Below, in pieces: positions 7,227 through 15,085 of a stretch of 21,786 nt of DNA (the stretch's first letter is position 1; each line of letters opens with the position of its first letter). The DNA lies in assembly GCA_035690065.1 (NCBI GenBank), contig DASSKW010000121.1, positions 1 to 21,786 on the forward strand. Reading direction: 5' to 3'. A program made the translations under genes and the position numbers. The stretch comes from DASSKW01 sp035690065 (GTDB lineage: Bacteria; Pseudomonadota; Gammaproteobacteria; Natronospirales; REEB76). The notes beneath the pieces were generated by a model. It was not told where the DNA came from and did not search any database. It worked only from the letters and a program-made list of their open reading frames with translations.

Positions 7227-7841
7227 ATGTTTCAGGATCAGATGAAACTACTGGAACCTTATCTGGCAGCCTACGGCTATCCGGTATTGTTCATCGTCAT
7301 CTTCATCGAGAGTTTCGGTGTACCTGCGCCCGGACAGACTCTGCTGATCGCCGCCGCCCTGCTCGCTGCCCACGGCAAACTCAATATCGTGCTGGTACTC
7401 GCCACTGCCTGGCTGGCCGCGGTTGGTGGTGACAGCCTCGGCTACTGGATCGGCACCAAGGGCGGCCGCAGATTGCTGCTCCGCTTCGGGCGCTACATCC
7501 GTATCGGCCGCCACGAGATTCGCAAGATGGAACATGCTTTCGACAGATATGGCGGCTGGTTCGTGAGTTTCGCCCGCTTCTTCGAAGTATTGCGCCAGGT
7601 CAACGGCATCGTCGCTGGCACCATGGAGATGCCCTTCCGCCGCTTCCTTCTGTTCAACGGGACCGGTGCGCTGCTGTGGATAGCAGTATGGGGATTCGGG
7701 ACCTGGAGACTCGGTACCCACATGCGCGGTTACGAGCACCTTTTCGACCAGGCAGGCAACCTGCTGCTGCTGGGCGGCATCGTATTAGTGGCAGTCGTGT
7801 TGCTGATCATCCGTCGCCGCTGGCGGAACAACGCCAAGTGA
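7227..7841 (+). CDS. DedA family inner-membrane protein
   Basis: A 204-residue polytopic protein of standard DedA length. The N-terminal IESFGVPAPGQTLLI matches the family's ExxGxPxPG motif near residues 28-40. The central SFARFFEVLRQVNGIVAG followed by MPFRRF matches the conserved arginine-containing re-entrant region. The last membrane segment (about 178-196) is followed by RRRWR. DedA proteins are undecaprenyl-phosphate or phospholipid translocases and proton-dependent transporters affecting envelope homeostasis. Which lipid this one moves cannot be read from sequence. The ribosome binding site is weak (GGAA before the ATG). It begins 66 bases after the GGDEF-EAL gene and could be read through from it. 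Confidence 0.92.
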   Translation: MFQDQMKLLEPYLAAYGYPVLFIVIFIESFGVPAPGQTLLIAAALLAAHGKLNIVLVLATAWLAAVGGDSLGYWIGTKGGRRLLLRFGRYIRIGRHEIRKMEHAFDRYGGWFVSFARFFEVLRQVNGIVAGTMEMPFRRFLLFNGTGALLWIAVWGFGTWRLGTHMRGYEHLFDQAGNLLLLGGIVLVAVVLLIIRRRWRNNAK

Positions 7842-7974
7842 CGATATGCCGATACCGCACTCCGCATAAGCTCTTGTTTAGGTTTCCGATTTACGGAATA
7901 CATAACCTGTTCCGGTCACTGGACTATACTTCCCTCAGTATCAGCATCCGTGTAACCGATCAGGGGAGCGTCTC

Positions 7975-8466
7975 ATGAGAAAGATTATTATCTCACTGCT
8001 TGTGGCCGGCCTGTGTGTGGCCTGCACCAAGACTCCAGACAAGACAGTGACACTGCAAGCCAATATCCCGACTGAGAACCAGACCATCATCAAGTCAGCA
8101 GTCAAGCAGCTGGTGACTTCCTGCACTGGTCTCAACCAGTATTCATATGACCTGACCAACTGGCGCGCTACCATGGCGTCGAACGGCGACAACCCGTTCA
8201 ATTACCATACAGAGACCTGGGGCTGGACCAAATGGATTACCGTCACCGTCGAAGTACGCAAGAATGCGCGCGACCTTCCCAAGGAATGGGATGCGAGAGG
8301 CAAGGTTCTGCAATTCGATCTGGGCGGCGGCAAACAACCTGGCATCGACGCCAAGACCACTCTGTCCCAGTTGTTGTGCGCGACTGTCCCGATAAGTAAC
8401 GACCCGAACAATCAGGATACTTTTCTCGCCGTACCTGCAATGCAGATGATAGACAAGATCAAATAA
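7975..8466 (+). CDS. Putative lipoprotein, function unknown
   Basis: A 163-residue protein starting MRKIIISLLVAGLCVAC, a signal peptide ending in a probable lipobox with Cys17 as the acylation site. The -3 residue is Cys or Leu depending on alignment, slightly off consensus. The mature part is soluble, with Cys near residue 46 (VTSCTG) and near 138 (LLCATV) that could form a disulfide. I recognise no domain. AGGGGAG about 6 bases before the ATG gives a clear start, and a strong terminator follows 13 bases after the stop, so it can be its own transcription unit. A TATACT at 7925-7930 could be the -10. It has some resemblance in size and cysteine placement to the C-terminal part of the next gene's product. 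Confidence 0.83.
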   Translation: MRKIIISLLVAGLCVACTKTPDKTVTLQANIPTENQTIIKSAVKQLVTSCTGLNQYSYDLTNWRATMASNGDNPFNYHTETWGWTKWITVTVEVRKNARDLPKEWDARGKVLQFDLGGGKQPGIDAKTTLSQLLCATVPISNDPNNQDTFLAVPAMQMIDKIK

Positions 8467-8478
8467 CGCGTTTATTTC

Positions 8479-8512
8479 AGAAAGAAGCCGGGAAAACCCG
8501 GCTTCTTTCTTG
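8479..8512 (+). terminator. Rho-independent terminator after the lipoprotein gene
   Basis: Arms at 8479-8492 and 8497-8510 form a 14-bp perfect stem (core AAGAAGCCGGG / CCCGGCTTCTT) with an AAAA loop. The right arm and following bases are T-rich (CTTCTTTCTT). It lies 13 bases past the stop codon of the lipoprotein gene. Confidence 0.88.
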
Positions 8513-8577
8513 CCTGGATGGCACCGATCTCAGCCACGGGGTATGCTAGAGCGTGGCACTCACCGATGGACAGAATC

Positions 8578-9381
8578 ATGGCCGAAAACAGTAAATCGAT
8601 ACCCCCCCTGCTCTCTTCGCAAATGCCGGGTGCCGACTATGGCGTGTTTCTGCTGGCGACCCCCATCATCGCGATACTGGGCCTGCTCACCGTCGCACTC
8701 GCTGCTCACTCCGTTGTCGGGATGATCTGGTTACTGATCTTCACCGCGCTCAGTACCGGATTGTTTGCAGCAGGCGAAATCTTCCAGTCTCCCACCGCCT
8801 GGCGCACCGGTAGCCCACTCAAACCCATGTTCAGCTGGTTGGGGCTGGTGGCCGTGCTGTGGCCATTTGGTTATCCGGCTTATCTGCGTGCCCGCCAGCG
8901 GTTCGGTCTCGGTAACTGGTTTATCAGCGGCCTGGTTGTGGAGGCACTGTTCATCGCCGGAGCAGTGGCTGCCGGCATCATCACTGTCACCGGCTACGGC
9001 AAAGCGCCGCCCCCCACGACCGCAAGTGTTGAACAGCAATTTCGGATACTCAAGACCGACCCGCGCTGGGTGCCGGATACAGGCGATGTGAACGTCGTGC
9101 AGAGCGGGCACTTGAATACCTGCATGGACAAGACTGTGAAACAACTGGTGGACGGCTATTTCGCTTCACCGAAGTGGGAAGGAGGGGCGGCAGCCGGCGG
9201 TATCGATTTTGTGAATGCCAGCGGTACGGTCACATATCAGGGCAAATCGGTGACGGCTACGTTCCAGTTCGTGATGGACAAGGACAAGAAAGGCTTCAGT
9301 TATCAAGGTTTCGAGATCGACGGCGTGCCGCAGACCCTGTTCGTGGCGGCATTCACGCTCGCGCAGATGTGTTCAAGCTGA
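8578..9381 (+). CDS. Membrane protein with periplasmic or cytoplasmic C-terminal domain, function unknown
   Basis: About 267 residues from ATG 8578. Four hydrophobic segments lie in the first half (motifs YGVFLLATPIIAILGLL, IWLLIFTALSTGLFAAGEIF, MFSWLGLVAVLWPFGYPAYL and FISGLVVEALFIAGAVAAGI). A roughly 125-residue soluble tail follows, beginning near SVEQQFRILKTDPRW and ending in LAQMCSS. The tail has two cysteines, one in LNTCMDKTVKQLV and one at the end. I recognise no family. The longer in-frame start at 8518 would lie immediately behind the terminator with no ribosome binding site. The start at 8578 has GGA seven bases upstream and is preferred, though it is not certain. A TATGCT at about 8541-8546 may be the -10. 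Confidence 0.78.
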   Translation: MAENSKSIPPLLSSQMPGADYGVFLLATPIIAILGLLTVALAAHSVVGMIWLLIFTALSTGLFAAGEIFQSPTAWRTGSPLKPMFSWLGLVAVLWPFGYPAYLRARQRFGLGNWFISGLVVEALFIAGAVAAGIITVTGYGKAPPPTTASVEQQFRILKTDPRWVPDTGDVNVVQSGHLNTCMDKTVKQLVDGYFASPKWEGGAAAGGIDFVNASGTVTYQGKSVTATFQFVMDKDKKGFSYQGFEIDGVPQTLFVAAFTLAQMCSS

Positions 9382-9384
9382 ACC

Positions 9385-9996
9385 TCAGGGCACGTACTTG
9401 CGCGAGCAATCGCGCCGCCAGTTCCAATCCGCGATATAGGCGCGCGCCAGTTCCGGAACCTGCTGCAGATATAGCAGGTTCTCGGCATTGCGCTGATCGG
9501 CAGCATAGCTGAAATTGTATGAGCCGGTGATGACATCGGTGCCATCCAGTACCAACACCTTGTTGTGCGCAGTCTCAACCGTGTCATCTATCCATACCGG
9601 GATGTGCATGGTGGCGAAGCGTTCTGCGACCGATGGCCAGCCCCGGTAACGTTCCAGATCGCTCTTGTCGAGGATCACGTTCACGTCCACACCACGTTGC
9701 TCGGCACGCTCCAGCGCCGCGAAGATATGTCCATCGGTGAAACTGTAAGCCTGCATCAGGATCGAATGCCGGGCGGCATCGATCGCCTGCACGATCAACG
9801 CTTCGCCGCCGCCTTGCGGAGAAAAGATCAGCGTCGTATCGACTTTCGATAATTGCAGATGAGCAGTCGGCAGGTGATGTGCCACGCACGGCTGCACTTC
9901 GGCAGCGTGCTGCACGGTCTCGTGCGCCTGCCCGGCAGACGCCAGTAACCAGTTTCCAGCGACGGAGAATAAAAAGACAACAGCAAGACGCGACAT
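9385..9996 (-). CDS. Secreted PLD-family (Nuc-like) endonuclease
   Basis: A 203-residue protein with a signal peptide (MSRLAVVFLFSVAGNWLLASAGQA) and a single phospholipase D domain. The HKD catalytic motif is HNKVLVLDG followed by TGSYNFSYAADQRNAENLL, very like the Nuc and EndA endonucleases. Those have one HKD per chain and form the active site as dimers. The expected activity is metal-independent cleavage of DNA or RNA in the periplasm or outside; lipid hydrolysis is less likely for this subfamily. The start is taken at ATG 9996 because it opens directly on the signal peptide; the longer frame from 10053 adds residues with no such logic. It follows the lysozyme-like gene on the same strand by 60 bases. 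Confidence 0.88.
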   Translation of the reverse strand: MSRLAVVFLFSVAGNWLLASAGQAHETVQHAAEVQPCVAHHLPTAHLQLSKVDTTLIFSPQGGGEALIVQAIDAARHSILMQAYSFTDGHIFAALERAEQRGVDVNVILDKSDLERYRGWPSVAERFATMHIPVWIDDTVETAHNKVLVLDGTDVITGSYNFSYAADQRNAENLLYLQQVPELARAYIADWNWRRDCSRKYVP

Positions 9997-10056
9997 ACCC
10001 GGCCATCCATAGTGAACCTGTGCAGTCAGTCTAACAGGTCGTCCTGCGGGCACAGT

Positions 10057-10602
10057 TCAGTCGAGATCGGCGAGCAGATTCCTGGCCGTGCGCATGCGAT
10101 GCCGGATCGAAGCGAGATAGCCATCTGCCGCGATCTGCTGGTCACTCATGCTGCGGGCGCGTGACGGGCCCTTGTTGTAACACACCACGCCGCGCTCCCA
10201 ACTGCTGGTGTGCGTCATGCAGAACGCAAGGTAGCGTGCCGCGAGGCGGATGTTGAGCGCATCGTCATGGCGGAGTTTGTGCACGCTTACCGGTTTGCCG
10301 TTGGCCACATGCGCGGCGCGTTGGTGCAGTTGGCCGCACCCGTAACCGGTGCGATCGAGTCCACGCTTGTGCCGGCACAGACTGGATTCCTGCAGCAGGA
10401 CCGCGGCCAGAGTCTGTTCATATCGATAGTTGTCCGGGATCGGGTCCGCGTAATAACTGGTGCCGACCACCGTGACATAGCCCAGCGCCCAGTTCTGGTG
10501 CGGGCGCAGACCGTTACCGGCCCACGCCGGCGCGGCCGCGCCGAGCAAGGCACCGGCCAATACGGTAAACAGGCATATGTTAATAATTCTGTTTAAAATC
10601 AT
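10057..10602 (-). CDS. Small secreted lysozyme-like (SLT-type transglycosylase) protein
   Basis: A 181-residue protein with a signal peptide (about 1-28, cleavage after AWA) and a compact lysozyme-like domain. The motif LLQESSLC places a likely catalytic glutamate at residue 72. GYGCGQLHQRAA follows, as the glycine-rich GxxQL segment follows the glutamate in SLT domains, and later NIRLAARYLAFC and GVVCYNKGPS recall the family's NIxxGxxYL and AYNxG motifs. Cysteines in the loops suggest disulfides. It would cut peptidoglycan in the periplasm. The ribosome binding site is weak. The secreted nuclease gene follows 60 bases downstream and may be cotranscribed. The closest functional analogues are small specialised transglycosylases such as VirB1-like proteins, by inference. 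Confidence 0.78.
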   Translation of the reverse strand: MILNRIINICLFTVLAGALLGAAAPAWAGNGLRPHQNWALGYVTVVGTSYYADPIPDNYRYEQTLAAVLLQESSLCRHKRGLDRTGYGCGQLHQRAAHVANGKPVSVHKLRHDDALNIRLAARYLAFCMTHTSSWERGVVCYNKGPSRARSMSDQQIAADGYLASIRHRMRTARNLLADLD

Positions 10603-10727
10603 GCGCTTGCGGTCAGTAACATCAAATACGGGAGAAACCGGAAGAACCCGGTACCGGTCAAGAAGTGCGGATTTTGGGCTTTTAAGCGGTTCCAGGCAAG
10701 GACCTGGTTCGCAAAATTACCTCAGGC

Positions 10728-11960
10728 TCAGGTCCGCCAGCGACGGAAGATCAGGCTCGCGTTGATGCCGCCGAAGGCGAAGTTGTTGCTCATGATGTGT
10801 TCGACTTCGAGTCCGCGGCCGGTCCCGGTCAGATAATCCAGCTCGGCACAGGCCGGATCCAGGTTGTCCAGATTGATGGTCGGCGCGAACCAGTTCTCGC
10901 GCATCATCTGGATGCTGAGCCAGGCTTCCAGAGAACCGCAGGCCCCCAGGGTGTGGCCGAAATAGCTTTTCAGGGAACTGATCGGCACACGCTTGCCGAG
11001 CACCTGCTGGGTCGCGATGGACTCGGCGATATCGCCACGGTCGGTGGCGGTACCGTGCGCATTGACGTAACCGATGGCTGCCGGTGACAGTTCCGCATCT
11101 TCCAGCGCCAGCTGCATGACCACGGCCATGGTCTCGACCTGCGGCTGGGTAACATGCGCCCCGTCGGCGTTGCTGGCGAACCCCACCACTTCCGCATAGA
11201 TCGGCGCACCGCGCCGTTGGGCGTGCTCCAGTTCCTCGAGGATCAGGGTGGCCGCCCCCTCGCCTACCACCAGCCCGTCGCGGTCGCGATCGAAGGGACG
11301 CGGGGTACTGGTCGGTGCATCGTTGCGGGTGCTGGTGGCGAACAAGGTATCGAACACCGCAGTCGGGCCCAGACTCAGTTCTTCGGCGCCGCCCGCGATC
11401 ATCACATCCTGCTTGCCGTACTTGATGGTCTCGTAGGCAAAACCGATGGCCTGACTGCCCGAGGTGCAGGCGCTGCTCGAAGGGATGATGCGGCCGGTGA
11501 TGCCGAAGAACAGACTGATGTTCACCGCGCCGGTGTGGCTCATCATCTGCACGTAGGTATTGGAAGTCACGCCGCGCAAACTGCCGGTACTGGCCATGTT
11601 GCCAAACGCTACTACCGGTTCGGCACTGCCAGCACAGGCACCGTAAGCGATGCCAGCGCGGCCGGACTTCAGGATCTCATCGCCGATCAGCCCGGCATCT
11701 TCCAATGCGAGTTCGCTGGCACGCGTGGACATCAGCGCGACGGGGCCCATGCTGCGCATGCTCTTGCGATTGTATTGGGGTGGCAGCTCGTATGCTTCGA
11801 CTGGCGCTGCGAGCCGAGTACGGATGTCCTGGAAATCCGCCCAGTCCTGCATGAATTTCACGCCGGACTGGCGGGCGCGCAACCTGCCGCCGATAGTCTC
11901 CCAATCGTGCCCCAGCGCAGTCAGGCCGCCCATCCCGGTCACTACCACGCGTCGCAACAC
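10728..11960 (-). CDS. Beta-ketoacyl-ACP synthase, aryl polyene type
   Basis: A 410-residue FabF-fold ketosynthase with the full Cys-His-His triad: Cys165 in SSSACTSGSQ, His302 in NAHGTATD and His336 in SYFGHTLGACG. The opening RRVVVTGMGGLTALG followed by DW and later YNRKSMRSMG resembles the ketosynthases of aryl polyene and xanthomonadin clusters more than housekeeping FabF. That is recognition from memory, not a search. It would elongate ACP-bound acyl chains with malonyl units. The start is a GTG at 11960 behind a strong GAGGGAGGGAG. The ACP gene is 33 bases upstream on the same strand and is its likely partner. A phosphopantetheinyl transferase lies further up the same run of genes. Confidence 0.92.
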   Translation of the reverse strand: MLRRVVVTGMGGLTALGHDWETIGGRLRARQSGVKFMQDWADFQDIRTRLAAPVEAYELPPQYNRKSMRSMGPVALMSTRASELALEDAGLIGDEILKSGRAGIAYGACAGSAEPVVAFGNMASTGSLRGVTSNTYVQMMSHTGAVNISLFFGITGRIIPSSSACTSGSQAIGFAYETIKYGKQDVMIAGGAEELSLGPTAVFDTLFATSTRNDAPTSTPRPFDRDRDGLVVGEGAATLILEELEHAQRRGAPIYAEVVGFASNADGAHVTQPQVETMAVVMQLALEDAELSPAAIGYVNAHGTATDRGDIAESIATQQVLGKRVPISSLKSYFGHTLGACGSLEAWLSIQMMRENWFAPTINLDNLDPACAELDYLTGTGRGLEVEHIMSNNFAFGGINASLIFRRWRT

Positions 11961-11993
11961 GAACTCCCTCCCTCGGGAAACCTCGAACCCGTG

Positions 11994-12245
11994 TCAGGTC
12001 TTGGCGGCAAGCAGCTTCTCTATGACCTGTTGGACATCACCCACAGTCTGCACGCCCTTGAAATCTTCCGGGCTCACCTTGCAACCGGTGAGCTCCTGCA
12101 GCTTGATGATCATGTCCACCGCATCGATGCTGTCCAGGTCCAGATCTTCGTACAAGCGGGCGTCGGGGGTGATTTTCGCAGGGTCGAGTTCAAACTGTTC
12201 CACCAAGGTGTGCTTGAGGGTTTGAAAGACGTCCTGTTTATCCAT
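11994..12245 (-). CDS. Acyl carrier protein
   Basis: An 83-residue acyl carrier protein with the phosphopantetheine attachment serine at residue 39 in DLDLDSIDAVDM. The DSID form in place of DSLD, followed by AVDMIIKLQEL, is common in ACPs of aryl polyene-type clusters. It is a cytoplasmic carrier of growing acyl chains. The stop lies 33 bases before the ketosynthase start, so the two are almost certainly cotranscribed and act together. The ribosome binding site is weak (GAGAGTG before the ATG). The 123-bp gap to the deacetylase gene upstream shows no terminator and only poor promoter matches. Confidence 0.93.
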   Translation of the reverse strand: MDKQDVFQTLKHTLVEQFELDPAKITPDARLYEDLDLDSIDAVDMIIKLQELTGCKVSPEDFKGVQTVGDVQQVIEKLLAAKT

Positions 12246-12368
12246 GGGTCACTCTCGGAATGGCTGCGTTATTTAAAGTGTGAGGACGAATTTTGCCAGA
12301 TTCCCTCTGGGACTGACAGCTTGGGACAGCGCTTTGGAACTACTTTAAGCCCGTAATTCCGCACAAAA

Positions 12369-13235
12369 TCAGCGGGATTGATGCGTACCCTCGCCGGATC
12401 GCCCGAGTAATTCCGGAACCGTGACGCATTCCAGGCCGCGTTCCCGTAAACCCTGCAGGATCAGCCGCAGCGCGGCGGCGCAGAACGGGCGCTGCCCGCC
12501 GGGCAGGTCATGGCCATCGTGCAGCAATATGATGTCGCCGCCGCGCACCTTTGCCAGTACGCGTTGTGCGATCCGCTGGGGGTCTGGCAGCCGGGTATCA
12601 TGGCTGTGCAGCGACCACGCGACCAGGATTAAATTATGCCGCCAGGCCGCGCGCGCCAATGCCCAATTCTTCAGACCGACCGGCGGACGATACAGCCGCG
12701 GTGGAGTACCCGTCACTGTTGCAATCGCCTCGATCCCGTGACCGATCTCCTGTACGTGCCATTTCGAGAAACGGAAGTTCTGTAAACGCGAATGCTGCCA
12801 GGAATGATTAGCAACCACTTGTCCTGCCTCCACCATGCGTTTTGCCAGCGCCGGTTGTGCCGTCAGTTTTTTGCCGATCACGAAAAAAGTGGCACGGGCA
12901 TCGTATTCCGCCAACGCATCCAGTACTTGTGGCGTCATCTCCGGATCCGGGCCGTCATCGAACGTCAACGCCACGCGCTTGCTGTCACGTGGTCCGTGCG
13001 TGATGGTGGGATAAAACAGGTTCGAGCCGGGACGTGCGATGCCGTCCGCGAGCAGCAGTGCGAGCAACAATACCGGTATGCCGAGCCAGAATCCTGGCCA
13101 CCCGAACAAGAGGACTGCGATCACACACAGCAGGATGCTGACGTGGGTGAGGTGATGCAGGTTCCAGCGCAAGCCCTGCAACTTCATGCGTCGTGCCGGA
13201 TTATGGGATCCAGTCTGTTCGATGCCGTTGCTCAT
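12369..13235 (-). CDS. Membrane-anchored polysaccharide deacetylase (NodB homology)
   Basis: About 288 residues: two hydrophobic stretches near the N-terminus (roughly residues 28-67) and then a NodB domain. The carbohydrate esterase family 4 motifs are all present: LTFDDGPD (catalytic base and metal Asp), NHSWQHS (metal histidines), RLYRPPVG, and LHDG near the C-terminus. It should remove N-acetyl groups from a glycan at the membrane; which glycan is unknown. The reading frame extends to 13316 only through a TTG inside the upstream gene. ATG 13235 leaves a 49-base gap and is preferred. It lies between the phosphopantetheinyl transferase and ACP genes on one strand, so it may belong to the same operon, although deacetylases are not standard in aryl polyene pathways. 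Confidence 0.9.
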   Translation of the reverse strand: MSNGIEQTGSHNPARRMKLQGLRWNLHHLTHVSILLCVIAVLLFGWPGFWLGIPVLLLALLLADGIARPGSNLFYPTITHGPRDSKRVALTFDDGPDPEMTPQVLDALAEYDARATFFVIGKKLTAQPALAKRMVEAGQVVANHSWQHSRLQNFRFSKWHVQEIGHGIEAIATVTGTPPRLYRPPVGLKNWALARAAWRHNLILVAWSLHSHDTRLPDPQRIAQRVLAKVRGGDIILLHDGHDLPGGQRPFCAAALRLILQGLRERGLECVTVPELLGRSGEGTHQSR

Positions 13236-13284
13236 GCTGGATTTCGGTCTGGATAACTGCCAGTGACAAGACGATGACGCACGT

Positions 13285-14049
13285 TCATTTTCCCTGCAGG
13301 AACTGCTGCCGGGCAAGCGGCTGACTGCGCCAGCGGCCCGGTTCGATCATGCGCCAGGATTCGATGTCGGGCACATCCCCGGCATCGCGTACGGCCGTCG
13401 CCAGACGCCATCCGGGTTCGATACAAGCCGACATGAACTGCCAATCCCCGCCCGGAAAGGGTGACCGCGGATCGAACCCGGCTTTGTCGAGATCGAAACA
13501 CGCGTGACGCAAACTGGTCCAAAGCGAAACCCCAGCCGCTTTGCAGGCGGCTTCCTTGAGTGTCCACAATACATAGAACGCATCCTGCAGTTCCGCTTCC
13601 GGTAACGCGTTCAATTGTGCTGCTTCGGGCTCGGAGAACACCTGCCCGGCGTGCAGGATCGACTTGCGCGGCCTCGGCCATTCCAGGTCCACGCCGATAC
13701 GCTGGCCGGACAAAGCGATGGCGATCAACTCCCGACAGTGACTCAGACTGAGATGGATAGTCCCGTCTCCGTACCGCACACCGCCCTCCGGGTCGGTGCG
13801 CAACGCGGCCGCATCGACATGGCCAAGTTGTTTTGCCAGTGCCGCGAGCAGGAGCGCACGCCCTGCCAGCCAGACCTGTCGCCGTTGCGGGTGGGAGAAA
13901 TTCCGGTAACGCGCCTGTTCCGTAGCATGCAGGCGTGACAGTGTGTCCCGCTCCCGTTCCGCATGCGAGTCGAGCGTCAAATCCATGAGCATGATCTGGA
14001 TACTGGAATTCACGTACTCACGCTTCGCTTGACCCGGCACAGCCGTCAC
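13285..14049 (-). CDS. 4'-phosphopantetheinyl transferase (Sfp type)
   Basis: A roughly 250-residue protein with the Sfp-type signature: GVDLEWPRPR (metal-binding Asp121 and Glu123, counted from the 14049 start) and WTLKEAACKAAG (Lys165, Glu166). Upstream are RRQVWLAGRALLLAAL and HLSLSHC, which bind coenzyme A in the family. It transfers phosphopantetheine from CoA to carrier-protein serines and is the natural activator of the ACP at 11994. The start is uncertain: GTG 14049, GTG 14013 or ATG 13992 are in frame, none with a good ribosome binding site. The N-terminal strand SSIQIMLMDL favours a start upstream of 13992. It is divergent from the OmpV-type gene at 14101. Confidence 0.88.
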   Translation of the reverse strand: MTAVPGQAKREYVNSSIQIMLMDLTLDSHAERERDTLSRLHATEQARYRNFSHPQRRQVWLAGRALLLAALAKQLGHVDAAALRTDPEGGVRYGDGTIHLSLSHCRELIAIALSGQRIGVDLEWPRPRKSILHAGQVFSEPEAAQLNALPEAELQDAFYVLWTLKEAACKAAGVSLWTSLRHACFDLDKAGFDPRSPFPGGDWQFMSACIEPGWRLATAVRDAGDVPDIESWRMIEPGRWRSQPLARQQFLQGK

Positions 14050-14100
14050 TCAACAATAGCATGCGTGCCGATTGGCCGTGTTGCCGGATACTTGCAGGAC

Positions 14101-14946
14101 ATGAATATTCCGACCCGGCTTAGCACGTTACTCATTGTCGCTCTGCTCATCGTCCTGCACGACTGCCGGGCAGACACGGCATCTACACCCGATGGCAAAG
14201 GCACGCATCTCGAACTCGGGTTCGGGATCGCCGGGGCGCATTTCCCGGATTACCCGGGCGCGTCCCGCTACTGGAATATCCTGCTGCCGCTGCCCTACGT
14301 CAGCCTGCAAAGCCCGCACCTGGAAGCGAATCGCGATCGGGTGCGCAGCAAGTTGCTGCACGGTGACAACTGGTCGCTGGATGTCGATTTCAGCGGTTCA
14401 GTTCCGGTCAGTTCCTCACGCGACCCGGAACGCAACGGTATGCCCGACCTGGGCTGGATCGCGCAGGTCGGCCCGATCCTGAATTACCGACTGTGGCGCG
14501 ATGACACGACCGGTTACCGACTCGATCTGGCACTCCCGGTGCGTGCCGCCGCCAGCGCCAATGGTTTGAGCCTGCATCATCGCGGCTGGGTAGCGCAGCC
14601 GGCACTCAAATTGATGCGGTTGTGGGGTAGTGGTGACCGGCATTATCACGCCGATGTGACTCTGTCCCGGGTCTATGCGACCAATGATTATTTCAATTAC
14701 ATCTATGGCGTCGCGCCGGAATATGCCGGCCTCGATCGTCCTGCCTACCAGGCCGGCAGCGGCTCCGGGGCCTATCGGTTGGAATTGGGTTTCGGCTGGC
14801 GGCAAGGCGATATGCGCTGGGGCGGCTTCGTTCAATACACTGATCTTTCAGAAGCAGGTTTCCGCGACAGCCCACTGGTAAGCCAGCGGCATCAGGTCTC
14901 GTTCGGATTTGCGGTCGCTTGGGTGTTCCGGCATATCGATCGGTAA
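14101..14946 (+). CDS. MipA/OmpV family outer-membrane protein
   Basis: A 281-residue protein with a signal peptide (NIPTRLSTLLIVALLIVLHDCRA) and a predicted beta-barrel of alternating strands ending SFGFAVAWVFRHIDR. The family's N-terminal pattern is clear: FPDYPGASRYW, then LLPLPYVSLQ, then a basic segment before the first long strand. MipA/OmpV proteins are small outer-membrane barrels; some act as scaffolds between murein synthases and hydrolases, and most have no known role. The ATG at 14101 with AGGA just upstream starts exactly at the signal peptide, so the longer frame from 13963 is rejected. The phosphopantetheinyl transferase gene is divergent from it, the two sharing a short control region. 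Confidence 0.9.
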   Translation: MNIPTRLSTLLIVALLIVLHDCRADTASTPDGKGTHLELGFGIAGAHFPDYPGASRYWNILLPLPYVSLQSPHLEANRDRVRSKLLHGDNWSLDVDFSGSVPVSSSRDPERNGMPDLGWIAQVGPILNYRLWRDDTTGYRLDLALPVRAAASANGLSLHHRGWVAQPALKLMRLWGSGDRHYHADVTLSRVYATNDYFNYIYGVAPEYAGLDRPAYQAGSGSGAYRLELGFGWRQGDMRWGGFVQYTDLSEAGFRDSPLVSQRHQVSFGFAVAWVFRHIDR

Positions 14947-14956
14947 GCCTTGCCCC

Positions 14957-14985
14957 TTGACCTCACGGCCTCCGGCCGGTCTAAT
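14957..14985 (+). promoter_or_regulatory. Strong stable-RNA-type promoter in front of the tRNA-Phe locus
   Basis: TTGACC (14957-14962, 5 of 6) and TCTAAT (14980-14985, 5 of 6) are separated by exactly 17 bases. They are followed by a GC-rich discriminator (AGCGCCCCC), as in stringently controlled tRNA promoters. Transcription would begin near 14992, about 18 bases before a broken tRNA-Phe 5' end (15010). The intact tRNA-Phe gene is some 215 bases from the predicted start. Confidence 0.65.
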
Positions 14986-15009
14986 AGCGCCCCCTGATTT
15001 CCCGAATTC

Positions 15010-15033
15010 GGCCAGGTAGCTCAGTTGGGTGAG
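15010..15033 (+). pseudogene. 5' fragment of tRNA-Phe
   Basis: Bases 15010-15028 are identical to the first 19 bases of the intact tRNA-Phe gene at 15207 (acceptor arm and half the D arm, GGCCAGGTAGCTCAGTTGG). Similarity continues weakly to GAG at 15033, then stops. The rest of the tRNA is missing, replaced by a hairpin and a palindromic element. It sits at the normal distance from the promoter at 14957, so it marks the original position of the gene's 5' end. Confidence 0.75.
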
Positions 15034-15075
15034 GCCTGTGCTTTATCAAGATGCCGGTGGCATCTTGATCAGGCC
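15033..15075 (+). repeat. Long two-tier hairpin
   Basis: ATCAAGATGCC (15045-15055) and GGCATCTTGAT (15059-15069) form a perfect 11-bp stem with a 3-base loop. GGCCTG (15033-15038) and CAGGCC (15070-15075) add an outer 6-bp stem across a six-base bulge. It starts exactly where the tRNA fragment ends and has no T tract. Confidence 0.6.
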
Positions 15076-15085
15076 GAACGCGAGG

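Noticed and set aside
10686..10712. Imperfect hairpin (CCAGG/CCTGG with outer GCG/CGC) between the ketosynthase stop and the lysozyme-like gene
   Set aside because: Only five contiguous pairs, an internal loop and no T tract on the minus strand, so it is not convincing as the ketosynthase terminator.
11154..12356. A 400-codon plus-strand frame opposite the ketosynthase and ACP genes
   Set aside because: It is the mirror frame of two well-recognised genes. Long antisense frames are expected in GC-rich coding DNA.
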